Source: Lumbricus rubellus (Eukaryota > Annelida > Clitellata > Crassiclitellata > Lumbricidae). Taken from it: a DNA stretch of 64,000 nucleotides. Shown one piece after another: positions 46,301 through 55,641 of the stretch. The first letter of the stretch is position 1. Each line of letters opens with the position of its first letter. A program made the position numbers and the translations under genes. The notes below the pieces were generated by a model, which was not told where the DNA came from, did no database searches, and saw nothing but the letters and a program-made list of their open reading frames with translations. The DNA lies in assembly GCA_945859605.1 (NCBI GenBank), contig OX243815.1, positions 33,220,035 to 33,284,034 on the forward strand, in the 5' to 3' direction.

Positions 46301-49300
46301 ATAAATAATAATGTCACAATGTGCATTTGGAAGTAATGACTAATTGTACTGTGAAATAATGTTTTCATCAGTGTCCGAATGAGTTCGCAACATGGCACAA
46401 GAATAAATTACGCTAAAGCGATAGATTACACAGTAATGAATAGTTACTATTGACAAATGGTTTACAGTTTACAGTACACTTGGTCACTTATTGACACTTA
46501 CTTTGTGAAAGCACTTGTGACGTTCACTTTGTCCTGAAGGCGCTTGTTGCAGTTTCTACACGCTGCATGCCATCGCTGACCTTTCACTGCAAATTCTTTA
46601 TATCCGAACTTTATAACACGAGGTCTGGTGACTCCAGTCGGCCCTGTTACTGTTACTGATGCACTATTACTATTACTATAACTATTACTGTTTTGTGACA
46701 TATCTTTTTCTTCTTCGTCTATCTCACTCTCATTTGAGTCACTCGACTCCATAATTAATTCAATTTTCAACTGCAAGTTTCAAGATGGAAGACCAACGAC
46801 GTATTATTATTAATAGAAGAATGCGCAACAGCAGCGCAAGACCATAGACGCCATATTTTTAGACGCCTTGAATGCACTGTAAATTATATAATATTATGCG
46901 AATAAGTTTAAGAACCACTGGAATAATGGAATTGGAAAGAAGTCCTTGCAAGGACTAAAGACAAGGACAAGGACAAGGACCTGACCCCAAGGACCAGGAT
47001 AAGGACAAGGACCTGACCCCCAAGGACCAGGATAAGGACAAGGACCTGACCCCCAAGGACCAGGACCAGGACAAGGACTTCAAAAATGTCCTTAAGGAGT
47101 CCTTAAGGACAAGGACAAGGACAAGGATTAACATCACTGATGACAAATGAATAAAAATTTCTACTGCAAACTTGATTTTAAGGTGTGATGGTGGTTCTGC
47201 TTTTGGGTCAAAACCTAAAAGAAAATCTTGAGAAGGTCTTGATCTGGATTGGTTCCGTGGATTTTCGTTTTGGTATGATTGCAAAACCAAGTGATTAATT
47301 CACATCTAGAATACTTCATCTGAATATGGAATCTCTACTCTAAAACAGGGTGATGATCAACATGACTAGACACAGCACACGGGAAGGCTACCAAATCATT
47401 TGTATTTGCAAAGGCTGAAGAAGACCGCAACTGGGTGCATTCTACAGTACAGAATTTCATTTCTTATTTGGCTTCTCTTCACCTCCTTCATGGGCAGAGT
47501 GGGTAACAACTTCGAAAGAGAAGTGAGAGCAGACTATTTGACTGTAAATGTCCAGATACAGATATAAAGGTACACTCATGGTTACTTTTTAACTTTACAT
47601 GATAGCATGGATGCAACCCAGATATTGTGAACTTGATTTGGACTGTCTTCAACTCTCTCTAGGTCCAGTTTCTAGCATCTGCGACATCTATCTGCCATTC
47701 ACAACCTCTTTCACCTTATTAGGTGGTCTATCTCAGATCCACCTTTGAACATCCTCTCTGATCTGTAGACCATCATGACCTTCTTGTACCATGGTCTTGA
47801 AATGCCACAGCCCAGCATCATGCCTTTCCCTCTATTGGTCCATTACTGTGGAATGACCTTCCTCCTAAAACTTATGCTCAGATTTTATTTAGGAACCATT
47901 ATCTTATGACTTCGTTTTCGACGGTTTCTTCGCACTGGGAGAGCCTGTTATTAGGTTGTACTGTGAGAGGTACTTTATAAATCCTTAAATAGAACTGAAT
48001 TGGATAAAACAGATATGAGCAACATGCAGCATATGAATCTAATTATTACATGTTAATAAAATATCAAAAGGATTCCTACCGGAAGCATGTCAAAGTAGCC
48101 ATTATCAGAGACGTCAAGAGCAGCTGAAAGTCCATCCTGGAGGTGCAGTTGATAGAAACCGGACAATATCTTTTGGTCATGCAGCCTCAGTTGGTGACCA
48201 GCATCAACCGACGTCTCACTGTAATCGAGTAATGTGGATGAGTATGGAGATCCATTGGCACATGATGGTGGTAGTGGTGTCACATTATTAGCACATGATG
48301 TGCTATGATCGAAAGGCCGGAGGAGTGGCACCAAGTTAGATGGTGGAGCCTTAGAACCAACGAGACATACAGCATCCAACTCAGCATAGTAGTCGAGTTG
48401 GCAACTGTTGAACTCCAATCGAATCAAACTGAAACGAAAGCAACGTCACAGCTTGTGCCGATTATTAGCATCATTAACGCTAAACAAAGAAGAAACACCA
48501 AATGATTTCAATTGTTTACATGTGTCCACACTACAAGTGATGTTTTATACTAGGATAAACATATTCAGCATAAACAGATATTTTCGTCACTAGTTCTAAG
48601 ATATTCTGTTGCCTTTGTCTGATACCTTTGTGGGGCGCGGTGGTCTAGTGGTGGCGTCGTTGCCTTGGAGCCGGAAGGTCCGAGGTTCGAATCCACCTCC
48701 CCGCGTAAGGACCTTGGGCAAGTCCTTCACTCACAATTGCTCAGCGCTTCGGCGTGAAACTCCGATGCAGTGTCCGCTTTGCATCGGGAGCGCCTCTGAG
48801 TAGAGAGAGCTTGAAGGGGCGCTATAACAAGTGCACATACATACATACATACCTTTGATGCACATAAATATCTTCCCAATAGCATAAGAATAAAATTAAA
48901 CATCAATTAGGTCAATGAAGACTGCCTTTAAACAAGAGAGTAAATCAGAAATGTTCATTCACATACTTTATATACATACTGCTTTAAGTTTAAACATCAA
49001 TTTTGGAAGAAAATTTTAAGAGAAATTCTGATACTTTTACCATGAGTATCAAATGAAAATACTCTTCAAATTCTACACAATACTTTGACTCCGTACTTTG
49101 AACACCACTGCTGAGTACTGAGAAAAAATATCTAACTTCTCGCCAACAACAAGTTTTATGTAATAACTCACTATCTGACTTCTTACCCATCCGATTTGGA
49201 GTTCCCCAGGGCTCCATTCTTGGTCCCCTTCTTTTTATAATATATATAAATGACTTGCCTAACTCTTCTTCTTTACTACATTATATCCTGTTTGCTGATG

Positions 49301-52300
49301 ATACTAATGTTTTCCTTTCCCATGCCTCTTACGACCAATTATTTGAGTTAGCTAATGAAGAATTAAAGGCTGCAAGTAACTGGTTCAAAGCAAATAAGTT
49401 GTCACTTAATCTCTCCAAGACCAATTTCATATTATTTAGAACTAATAATAAGCCAATACCCGCTCATACTAATGATATAGTCATTGATGGCATAACTATT
49501 CCTCAAGTTACCACATCTAAATTTCTAGGCGTGCATATGGACCAACACCTAAAATGGAATATCCATATTGATGAAATCAATAAGAAAATCACCAAAAGCA
49601 TTGGCATCATTAATCGAATTTCCTACTTACTACCTTCTCATATTCTGACCAGCTTGTACTATACTCTTGTTTATCCTTATCTTACCTATTGTAATATCAT
49701 CTGGACTTCCACTTATGCTTCTCACTTAAGAAAATTGCAAATTGCACAAAAAAAGGCTCTACGAATCATAACTAAATCTCCCTTTAACTCTCATACTCAA
49801 CCATTGTTCTTATCACTTAAACTACTAACCATCACCCAAATCAACTTTATCCAAACTTGTGAATTTATGTACAAGTATCATAACAAACTCCTTCCACCTG
49901 CTTTCTTATCTTATTTTTCCCCTACTGAATTTCATTATGGCCTTAGAAACAAGCCGGATTATAAATTAATACTTGCCAGAACTAACATCCGTAAACTTTC
50001 CATTAAGTTTCAGGGTCCATTGCTTTGGAACAACCTACCTATAAACATCCGTACCTCTAATAGCTTTTCGTGTTTTAAGCGTACTTTAAGAGCACACACA
50101 CTGGAGCTTGTATTATAAATTGTTAGTTAAGTTAGTTAAGTTTGTTTTCAATTTTTTTGGTTTCCTACAGCATAGCTATTGCTGTTACTATATCTTGTGT
50201 CTCCTAGACCTATCGTTCTGTAAGCTGTCATCTTAAATCTTCTTATTTCTACCTAGCTAAATAGGCCCCCTCCTAGCGGGACTTTGTCCCTTTGGTGGGC
50301 CTGTTGTTCTTAAACACTTTGTGACATCCTCTGCTATGATTGCTTTTAGCTTGATATATTTGCTGGCTGACATTTGAATTTCTTATTAAATTCCTGCACT
50401 GCATTACTGTGTAAGCCATGCTGACATGTACTTTTTCTATCATATTATGTGGTCATAATATCGTGTATGTTGATGGATCAATAAAACTTGAAACTTGAAA
50501 CTTGAACACCACTGCTGAGTACTGAGAAAAAATTAGAGTCTGCATGTACCACTTACACTTTTCTTTTTGAAAATTCTCAAGATCCTTGTCTCGGACATGA
50601 AGTCTTTCAAAGACAAGCTGAATTTCTTTCTGGTCGTATTCCAAATTATGTGACCAAATCAATAGAAGTGAAAATGAAATACCTAGATACTCCAAAAGAA
50701 CTGCTAAAGTTCTTTTGCTAATTATAGGTAAGACTTACTCTGTAGCGAATGGACAGATAGTTGACAAAATAGGACAAAACATTCTGGACTTCTTCGCCAC
50801 ATTTTGCTCTGGGTGACCGGACCACAGAACACACCACCTGAAAACAAATGCCATTCATATACAAATGATGAAGAGTGTCTGGACATCTGGTCTGGAAGGG
50901 AAAGGTAACTGGCAGCAGGAACTTGCATATAAATATTTTCTACATAAAATCTGTCAGTTTAATCAGACATAGATACTCTCCTTTCTGCTTATTAAATTTA
51001 CCTTAAAGCAGACCGTAAATATACATTCATATGCATACAGACCGTAAATATACGTAAATATACATTCATAGAAATCCACTGAACATCTTACTATTTGTCT
51101 ACTTTCCACAATCATGGAGTCAAACTTTAATACTGAGCCAGTATTACAAAAGTTGTGTTTCCTGGTTCATACTTCCATTAAAGACAAGTCCATCAACCAT
51201 TTTATTTATTTGTTTTATTTATTTACTGAGAATTTGACATATAACCACGATGGCAGTGGACTCAGATGAGCCACGTGGAATGTTCAGTTGCCAATACTGT
51301 CATCGCCTATAACCTGAATGTCCTAATTGTCCTTACTGTCATTGAATCATGGCCACAACCTCCTCTGAGCAGATAAGCAGGGCAGCATTGCCGGACTACA
51401 CTTTCAATGATCTGCTTGAAATGATACGATGAATGACACTCCAGTATGTCCCTATGTCAAGGTCATTCCTCTATCTGATTGTCTAAAGAATTTTCAGGCA
51501 CTATAACATGGAGCTATGTGTCTCAGTGTCTTCTATACACGGTTGCAGATTAATTTGCAATGCAAGGCAACTTGGTTGTTTCTTCGGCCTGAATTTCCAC
51601 AAAACATACATACTGTATATTTTTTAAATATTCTCAGTGGTCAATATTTAAAGTGATGTCTATTCAATTCAGTTCAGTTCAACTCTTTCTTTTGATTTTA
51701 TTAGTATTGAAGAAAAGCATAGCCTATGACAAAAATAATGACCATATTGTAAGGAAAATCGAAAAACCAGTAGGTAAAAAGAACAGCTTGATGGAACACA
51801 GCATATGGGTTTTAGAAGATTTTTTTTGCTAAAATCAAAAAATAAGAACCACCGTACTATTATAGAATAGACCCATTATTATTTCAGCAGAAGACTGACC
51901 TGACTTTTGTTTCCCTTTTCCCAAGGTTCGGTGACCATGACGATGTGTCGCAAGCAAGAATCCGAACAACCGATCCTGGATTATAAGTCTCATAAATTTC
52001 AATCCGAGATGGATAGACTTTCTCTTTAAAAGACAAATCTGTCAAAGAAGACATTTACAACTTAATCAATTATATCTATACAGTTCATGGAAAATTAATA
52101 ATCAGAAGTTTTGTTCAGACACAAAACATAATGCAAAAAGTTATACCAGTATGCAACGATGGGATGCAGTGGCGTGGTGGTATATTTGGTGCTTCGACAC
52201 CCTGGCCCGCCACTTGTTAGAAGATGTTCACACTGGCCCGCCACTAAAAAGGTTTGACACCCCTGCTCTACAAGGACCTGTTTCACTGTAAATTCTTGAG

Positions 52301-54440
52301 CATTTGGGAATTCTTCCTTCCTACAGTCTGGTTATAGGGATTACCACCCCACAGAAACAGTCCTCCTCTCTTTTCTTTCTGATATAATATTCTACACTCG
52401 ATGTCTCGTCAGCCTCTGACACGAAATTCTAATACAATGCCTAGAGAACTCCTGCTTACTGAATGCATGTTACACTCAACTAAATCACAGACTTGCTCTG
52501 CATACTCAACAAAGCCATATATATAAGGGGATTGTCCAGATATGAATCTGTGTATTCACAGTAGGTATGAACCGTATGATTTAGATTCAATTTTTAAAAA
52601 GGTCCATTGCTGAATGTCACAACACTTGTGTCCTATTGAGAAGCAATAGTGTTCCTGAAAATATCGATATTAAATTACTCTCACACTTACCAACAAAATC
52701 TTCGCTGATGAATGTTCTAGGAGTGCGGCCGAAAGGTTTTGGAGCAGATGGAGCTAACTTCCACCAAGGACCATACGTCCTCTGCAACAACGATAAACGA
52801 ACAAACAGAATCTTGGTCTAATTTAACAAAGGATAAAGCATTATTGCTTTTCAAAACTGATCAAGATCATGACATCATCAAACAATTCAACACAATCAGA
52901 ATTGATACATATAATGTAGTGCCCCTTCAAGTTTTCTTATTCAGGGGCGCTCCTGACTGCAGCGCGAACACTGAATCGGAGTTTCACGCCGAAGCGCATG
53001 AACAATTGCGAGTGTAGGACTTGCTCAGTGTCCCTAAATGGCGGCTTCAGTGGATTCGAACCCGCAACCTTCAAGTTCCAAGAAACAGAACATACCCCTG
53101 CATCACCACACCCCCACATAATAAAGAGCATGAACATTATAACATAACCCATTATGTGAGACTGTTAAAATATGATGTGCTCGCCAAAACAAGCTATAAC
53201 TTGGAATTTTCACACCTACGCAAAAAGATCGACAGTTTTATTACTTTCATTACACCACTGCTAGTCAATTTTTTAAGCTGCTGATGAAATCTGATGCAAG
53301 TTTATCAAAAGTCCTTTTAGAATTCCATGATTTGGCCAAGCATGTTATTGTCACGATAAGTTATACCCTGAATTGTGCATTTGTGAAAGTTCTGATAAAG
53401 TTCTGTTAATTTTATAGCAGTGCCATCACTCAAATCAAATTTGGAAGTCCAGCTGAGTAATGCACACACAGAGCTGTCAAATCTGATTTTTTAAACGACC
53501 TGTCTAGCAATCAGTGGAATTGAACTTTCTAGATAAACTAAACACACAGTTTCACATTTGGATAGTTGATATTTAGCATAGAAAGTTGCATGTCAAATGT
53601 TTAAAACTTTTCACATTGTGCATTGAAACACTAAATGTTCTTGCCGAACAATCTACCAAGAGTTACTCAACTAACCATTAAAATCTCAAACTCTAAATCT
53701 TCATGTTTGAGCAAGTATGGGTCCCAACATGGAGAAAATCTATTTATCATATTCTTAAACCACTTGCATTGGCACTAAAAAAATACAGTAATTTCGTTAA
53801 AATGACAGCTTAAAATGCTACCATTACAGTGTGGATATTTAAAAATGAACAATGGGAGGGTACATTGCCCCTCCAACTCCTCTTCCTGCTTTGGTCGCTC
53901 GTTCATCCACCATACATTCATTCCCAAAAAGATGAATATCTTAGACACAGGTCATTTTTTAAACCGCTTCAGCACTGGGTAATCATCGGATATAATATGC
54001 CTCAAAATGACTGTATGGCTATTGTTACTGACGGCTCGGTAGAACGTAAATTGTATGACGGCCACAGATAGACGCAGAATATAAAGCGGGATTGCATAGT
54101 GTGGATATTGGAATACAATAGGGCTCAAACACAGAAAATACCATTATCACACATTTTTTCAATATATCCGAATCCAAATGTGAAAACTTGACGGAGGCTG
54201 AGACAGTTACTAAGGAGACAGACGTACTAGGACAGCTGCTTGGGTGTAGTCGCCATAACTCGGGAAGATATTGCAACGTCCTGACAGATTAGATGCAGTG
54301 TATGAGATGCTCGTGTCGCTGCCATATTGAGAGCTGAAGTCCACGACCTCTTGAACGAACTGGTGGACATCATCTTCACCCACGAAACCTCTCCCAACTT
54401 CCACCATCGTCATACTCTGTTGGGCAACTACTTCCGACAT
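33163..54440 (-). CDS. FBXL4: FBXL4, F-box and leucine-rich repeat protein 4
   Basis: Exons seen in transcript order: 54228-54440, 52691-52781, 51900-52038, 50739-50837, 48080-48428, then 39768-39837, 39254-39366, 38720-38793, 37514-37641, 37065-37157, 35726-35833, 35175-35261, 34248-34352, 33163-33313 (stop 33163). They follow human FBXL4 in order: [68 protein letters not shown], then [62 protein letters not shown]4 is an SCF ubiquitin-ligase receptor at mitochondria that restrains mitophagy. The first five exons sum to 297 codons exactly. Two gaps remain: the F-box core exon (expected between 48080 and 39837) and a short leucine-rich piece between 39254 and 38793. The start at 54440 is the first ATG; an acceptor-like CACAG upstream at about 54512 hints at a further 5' exon. 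Confidence 0.9.
36729..36988. repeat. 29-bp minisatellite, nine copies, in FBXL4 intron
   Basis: Unit ATATGGATATGCCAACATTT + GCAAAAAAT, nine copies with few changes (ATCTGG variants, one TTCC, one extra A). Because 29 is not a multiple of three and the unit has no stop in any phase, ORFs run through on both strands; they are artefacts. Confidence 0.95.
38896..38970. repeat. (ATC/GTC) trinucleotide run
   Basis: TCATCGTCGTCATCGTCATC-type trinucleotide repeats, giving an Asp/Glu-rich ORF on the minus strand. Low complexity in an FBXL4 intron. Confidence 0.75.
39015..39083 (-). other. FBXL4: Candidate short FBXL4 exon, frame unresolved
   Basis: On the minus strand, after an AAAAG or CCAG acceptor, a frame reads ...[16 protein letters not shown] up to a GTGAAT donor, which would splice in phase to DVKVSILQ (38793). 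It falls where human FBXL4 has FLKVCGSELVRLE. But its 5' phase does not agree with the preceding exon if that ends at the GTAAAT donor (39254). Either another donor is used, or there is an indel, or this is not the exon. Confidence 0.3.
40290..40800 (+). mobile_element. Decayed LINE 3' fragment, same clade as 31.8 kb
   Basis: A broken frame with [11 protein letters not shown] parallels HAFVTSRIDHC of the 31.8 kb LINE, then degenerates with stops and shifts. The 3' end has AGTGCCTCT...AGAGGCACT (40751-40784) and a TAAATACAATACAATAC tail. It lies in the FBXL4 intron that should hold the F-box exon. Confidence 0.7.
41176..41353. mobile_element. hAT MITE with TSD GGGTCTAC
   Basis: Ends CATGGCTTAAAGTGT and ACACTTTTAGCACTG with perfect 8-bp duplications GGGTCTAC (41168-41175, 41354-41361). 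Same family as 9420-9604, in reverse orientation. 178 bases. Confidence 0.88.
42347..43102. mobile_element. Non-autonomous hAT element, TSD CTGGCAAC (right copy split)
   Basis: Perfect inverted ends CAGTGATACCGCTC and GAGCGGTATCACTG. Left duplication CTGGCAAC is at 42339-42346. The right duplication was cut by the next element: CTGGC at 43103-43107, and the whole CTGGCAAC at 43578-43585. Interior carries repeated CTTGGCTTTTTT phrases near both ends. No transposase. Confidence 0.88.
43108..43574. mobile_element. hAT element inserted into the target duplication of its neighbour
   Basis: Ends CAGTGATGCCACAG and CTGTGGCAACACTG-like (AGTGGCAACACTG), flanked by the exact 8-bp duplication CTGCTGGC (43100-43107 and 43575-43582). 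Interior is T-rich with repeated AATCTGTGTTTTTTT phrases and two A-runs followed by AAGGTCATCAACTTTTTTG. Non-coding; the Phe-rich ORF is an artefact. Confidence 0.88.
46085..47139 (-). mobile_element. hAT element with minisatellite arms and a BED-finger exon
   Basis: Ends CAGGGATGTTAA (46085) and TTAACATCACTG (to 47139), with perfect 8-bp duplications ATGACAAA (46077-46084, 47140-47147). Inside each end is a minisatellite built of GGACCAGGACAAGGACCTGA and CCCCCAA in the same orientation on both sides (about 46108-46280 and 46955-47125). Between them, on the minus strand, is a short exon with a BED-type zinc-finger start. The remainder of the transposase is missing. Confidence 0.9.
46500..46749 (-). 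pseudogene. First exon of a hAT transposase (BED zinc finger), remainder lost
   Basis: From the ATG at 46749 the minus strand reads [20 protein letters not shown], then a serine-rich linker, then [20 protein letters not shown] and [10 protein letters not shown], the CxxC pair and the TSAF segment fit the first half of a BED finger; the histidine pair expected after TSAFTKH is past the end. A GTAAGT donor follows the frame at about 46505, so this is a spliced exon whose partner is absent from the element. The alternative is an exapted host exon. Confidence 0.65.
47640..47990 (+). repeat. Decayed LINE 3' fragment
   Basis: Broken frame includes PLLWNDLPP, paralleling WNGLP near the C-terminus of the 31.8 kb LINE, and ends with a GAGAGCCTGT...GAGAGGTACTTTATAAATCC tail like the 40.7 kb fragment. 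Very degraded. Confidence 0.55.
48631..48848 (+). mobile_element. tRNA-derived SINE, full length, with TSD ATACCTTTG
   Basis: Head GGGGCGCGGTGGTCTAGTGG holds an A-box and GGTTCGAATCC a B-box of a pol III promoter. The body has AAGTCCTTCACTCACAATTG. The 3' tail carries the stem AGCGCCTCT...AGGGGCGCT (48789-48823) and ends in an (ACAT)n tract. Nine-base duplications ATACCTTTG at 48622-48630 and 48849-48857 prove retroposition. Inserted in an FBXL4 intron. Confidence 0.9.
49130..50501 (+). mobile_element. 5'-truncated LINE with 32-bp perfect TSD
   Basis: The open frame runs from the truncation point to a stop at 50118 (about 330 residues): [15 protein letters not shown], then [10 protein letters not shown] (the FADD catalytic box), [22 protein letters not shown] and [13 protein letters not shown]. 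This is the palm and thumb of a non-LTR reverse transcriptase of the Jockey/CR1 group. The 3'UTR ends with ACTTGAA repeats. The 32-base sequence at 49098-49129 (GAACACCACTGCTGAGTACT core) is repeated exactly at 50502-50533. An intact frame and perfect duplication suggest a young insertion in the FBXL4 intron. Confidence 0.93.
52165..52266. repeat. Fragment of a hAT element
   Basis: Contains two CTGGCCCGCCACT blocks and ends GGTTTGACACCCCTG, the reverse of the common hAT end CAGGGGTGTCAAAC. The left end is not clear, so only a fragment is claimed. Confidence 0.5.
52917..53118 (-). repeat. SINE, minus orientation
   Basis: In reverse, it shows a tRNA-like head with B-box GGTTCGAATCC (53054-53064 region), CGCTTCGGCGTGAAACTCCG, and the 3' stem-loop AGCGCCCCT...AGGGGCACT (52918-52951). 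Same family as 48631-48848, more diverged. Confidence 0.75.
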
Positions 54441-55205
54441 ACACAAAAACAACAAACGGTTACGACTTCTTGCCAAACGCACGAAGACTAGCTTTTTAAA
54501 AATTATTGGCTGTGAGAAAACAAGAAATATTCTTAGTGCAATTCAAATTAGATTTTGAAATCGTCAGTTGTTTGTATGTCATTATTAAAATTTCTAAAAA
54601 TCAAAATTAATTCATCGATCGCATGTTGCACTTGGGCTTCAGTTTGGTAAAGTATGCGCTACATAATTTCATGTCTAATTAGAAATGTAGGGGCCAGAGT
54701 TTCACGCTCGTTCGATATGGCCTAGGCCTAATAGGCTAATAGGCCCTACCGTACGACAACTGAGCAGCGAGCACCGGCTCGTCCCAACACCTGGGCGGTT
54801 GGCCCTAAGCGGGTTTTATTATGGAGGCACACACCATTGGGAATTGGAATAGGGAACCTAAATGGCAAATGGCGTGTCGTCCATTCAAACGGGCAGCTGT
54901 GGTCCAGGTCAAGGGTCTAGGTCATAATAATACGGTCGCTATGTAAAATCCAATAAAAGTCATGTAGCCTACATTCAAATTCATAAAGATCTATGCCAGC
55001 GCATTATTTGCAAAGAATTTTTCATAAGTTCTGAGCAAAGGAAATAGTCAAGTAAACCTAATTAGACCTACTTCATAGACTTGATTCATTTCCCCATTTT
55101 ATTATAAAAATAGACGGTTGCAGGCTATAAGCGTAGGACAATAGGCTACAATTGACAAATATATTGTCGCTCTTTCACTTATCTCAAAAACTTTCTTCAT
55201 GGCAG

Positions 55206-55388
55206 CTATAGTCGATTCTGGATTTTTGGATTATCAGGATGGAATGCTTTAAACACCGTGAACGGGTAATACGGTAAACCTGTAGCTTTAAGTCTCGATG
55301 TGCCTGTCAACAAAGGCTGTTGGTCTGCTACGCTGATCTTTAAACATGGTTCTTCCACTTTGTTGGTAGTTGGCATACGCAGCAGCAC
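55206..55388 (-). CDS. Possible small gene or exon between FBXL4 and the dynein gene
   Basis: On the minus strand, the frame includes NYDLVLLRMPTTNKVEEPC and PYYPFTVFKAFHPDNPKIQ, with stop at 55206. An AAAATAG acceptor lies just upstream at about 55406, but I find no upstream exon or in-frame ATG before MPTTNK. Its composition looks coding rather than random, and the partial X-box at 55495 lies about 100 bases upstream. No family is recognised. Confidence 0.3.
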   Translation of the reverse strand: MLLRMPTTNKVEEPCLKISVADQQPLLTGTSRLKATGLPYYPFTVFKAFHPDNPKIQNRL

Positions 55389-55494
55389 AAGATCGTAATT
55401 GGCAGCTATTTTAAAAATAAATTTAATTATATTAAACTAGGCTCAAGAATGAAAATACATTATTAAAATAGTGCTAAAGTAATCCATAACAACC

Positions 55495-55508
55495 GTTGCC
55501 ATGGATAC
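55495..55508. promoter_or_regulatory. Partial RFX X-box upstream of the dynein gene
   Basis: GTTGCC-AT-GGATAC: the left half matches GTNRCC exactly, the right half matches RGYAAC at four of six. It is 134 bases upstream of the dynein start codon, a position typical of X-boxes in ciliary genes. Confidence 0.5.
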
Positions 55509-55641
55509 GATAAACACGGGTTTATAGCACCGCCATTAATGAGCGCGCGCGATATTGCTGCAACAACTTTGGACAGAGAATGGAACATTAATTTTGTTTG
55601 TGAAAAACAGGTGTCTTTAAGAGAAAAACCGAATTTGGAAT

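Noticed and set aside
46016..46398. Repetitive ORFs with GPGPWG or DQDKDLTPK periods
   Set aside because: They translate the minisatellite arm of the hAT element.
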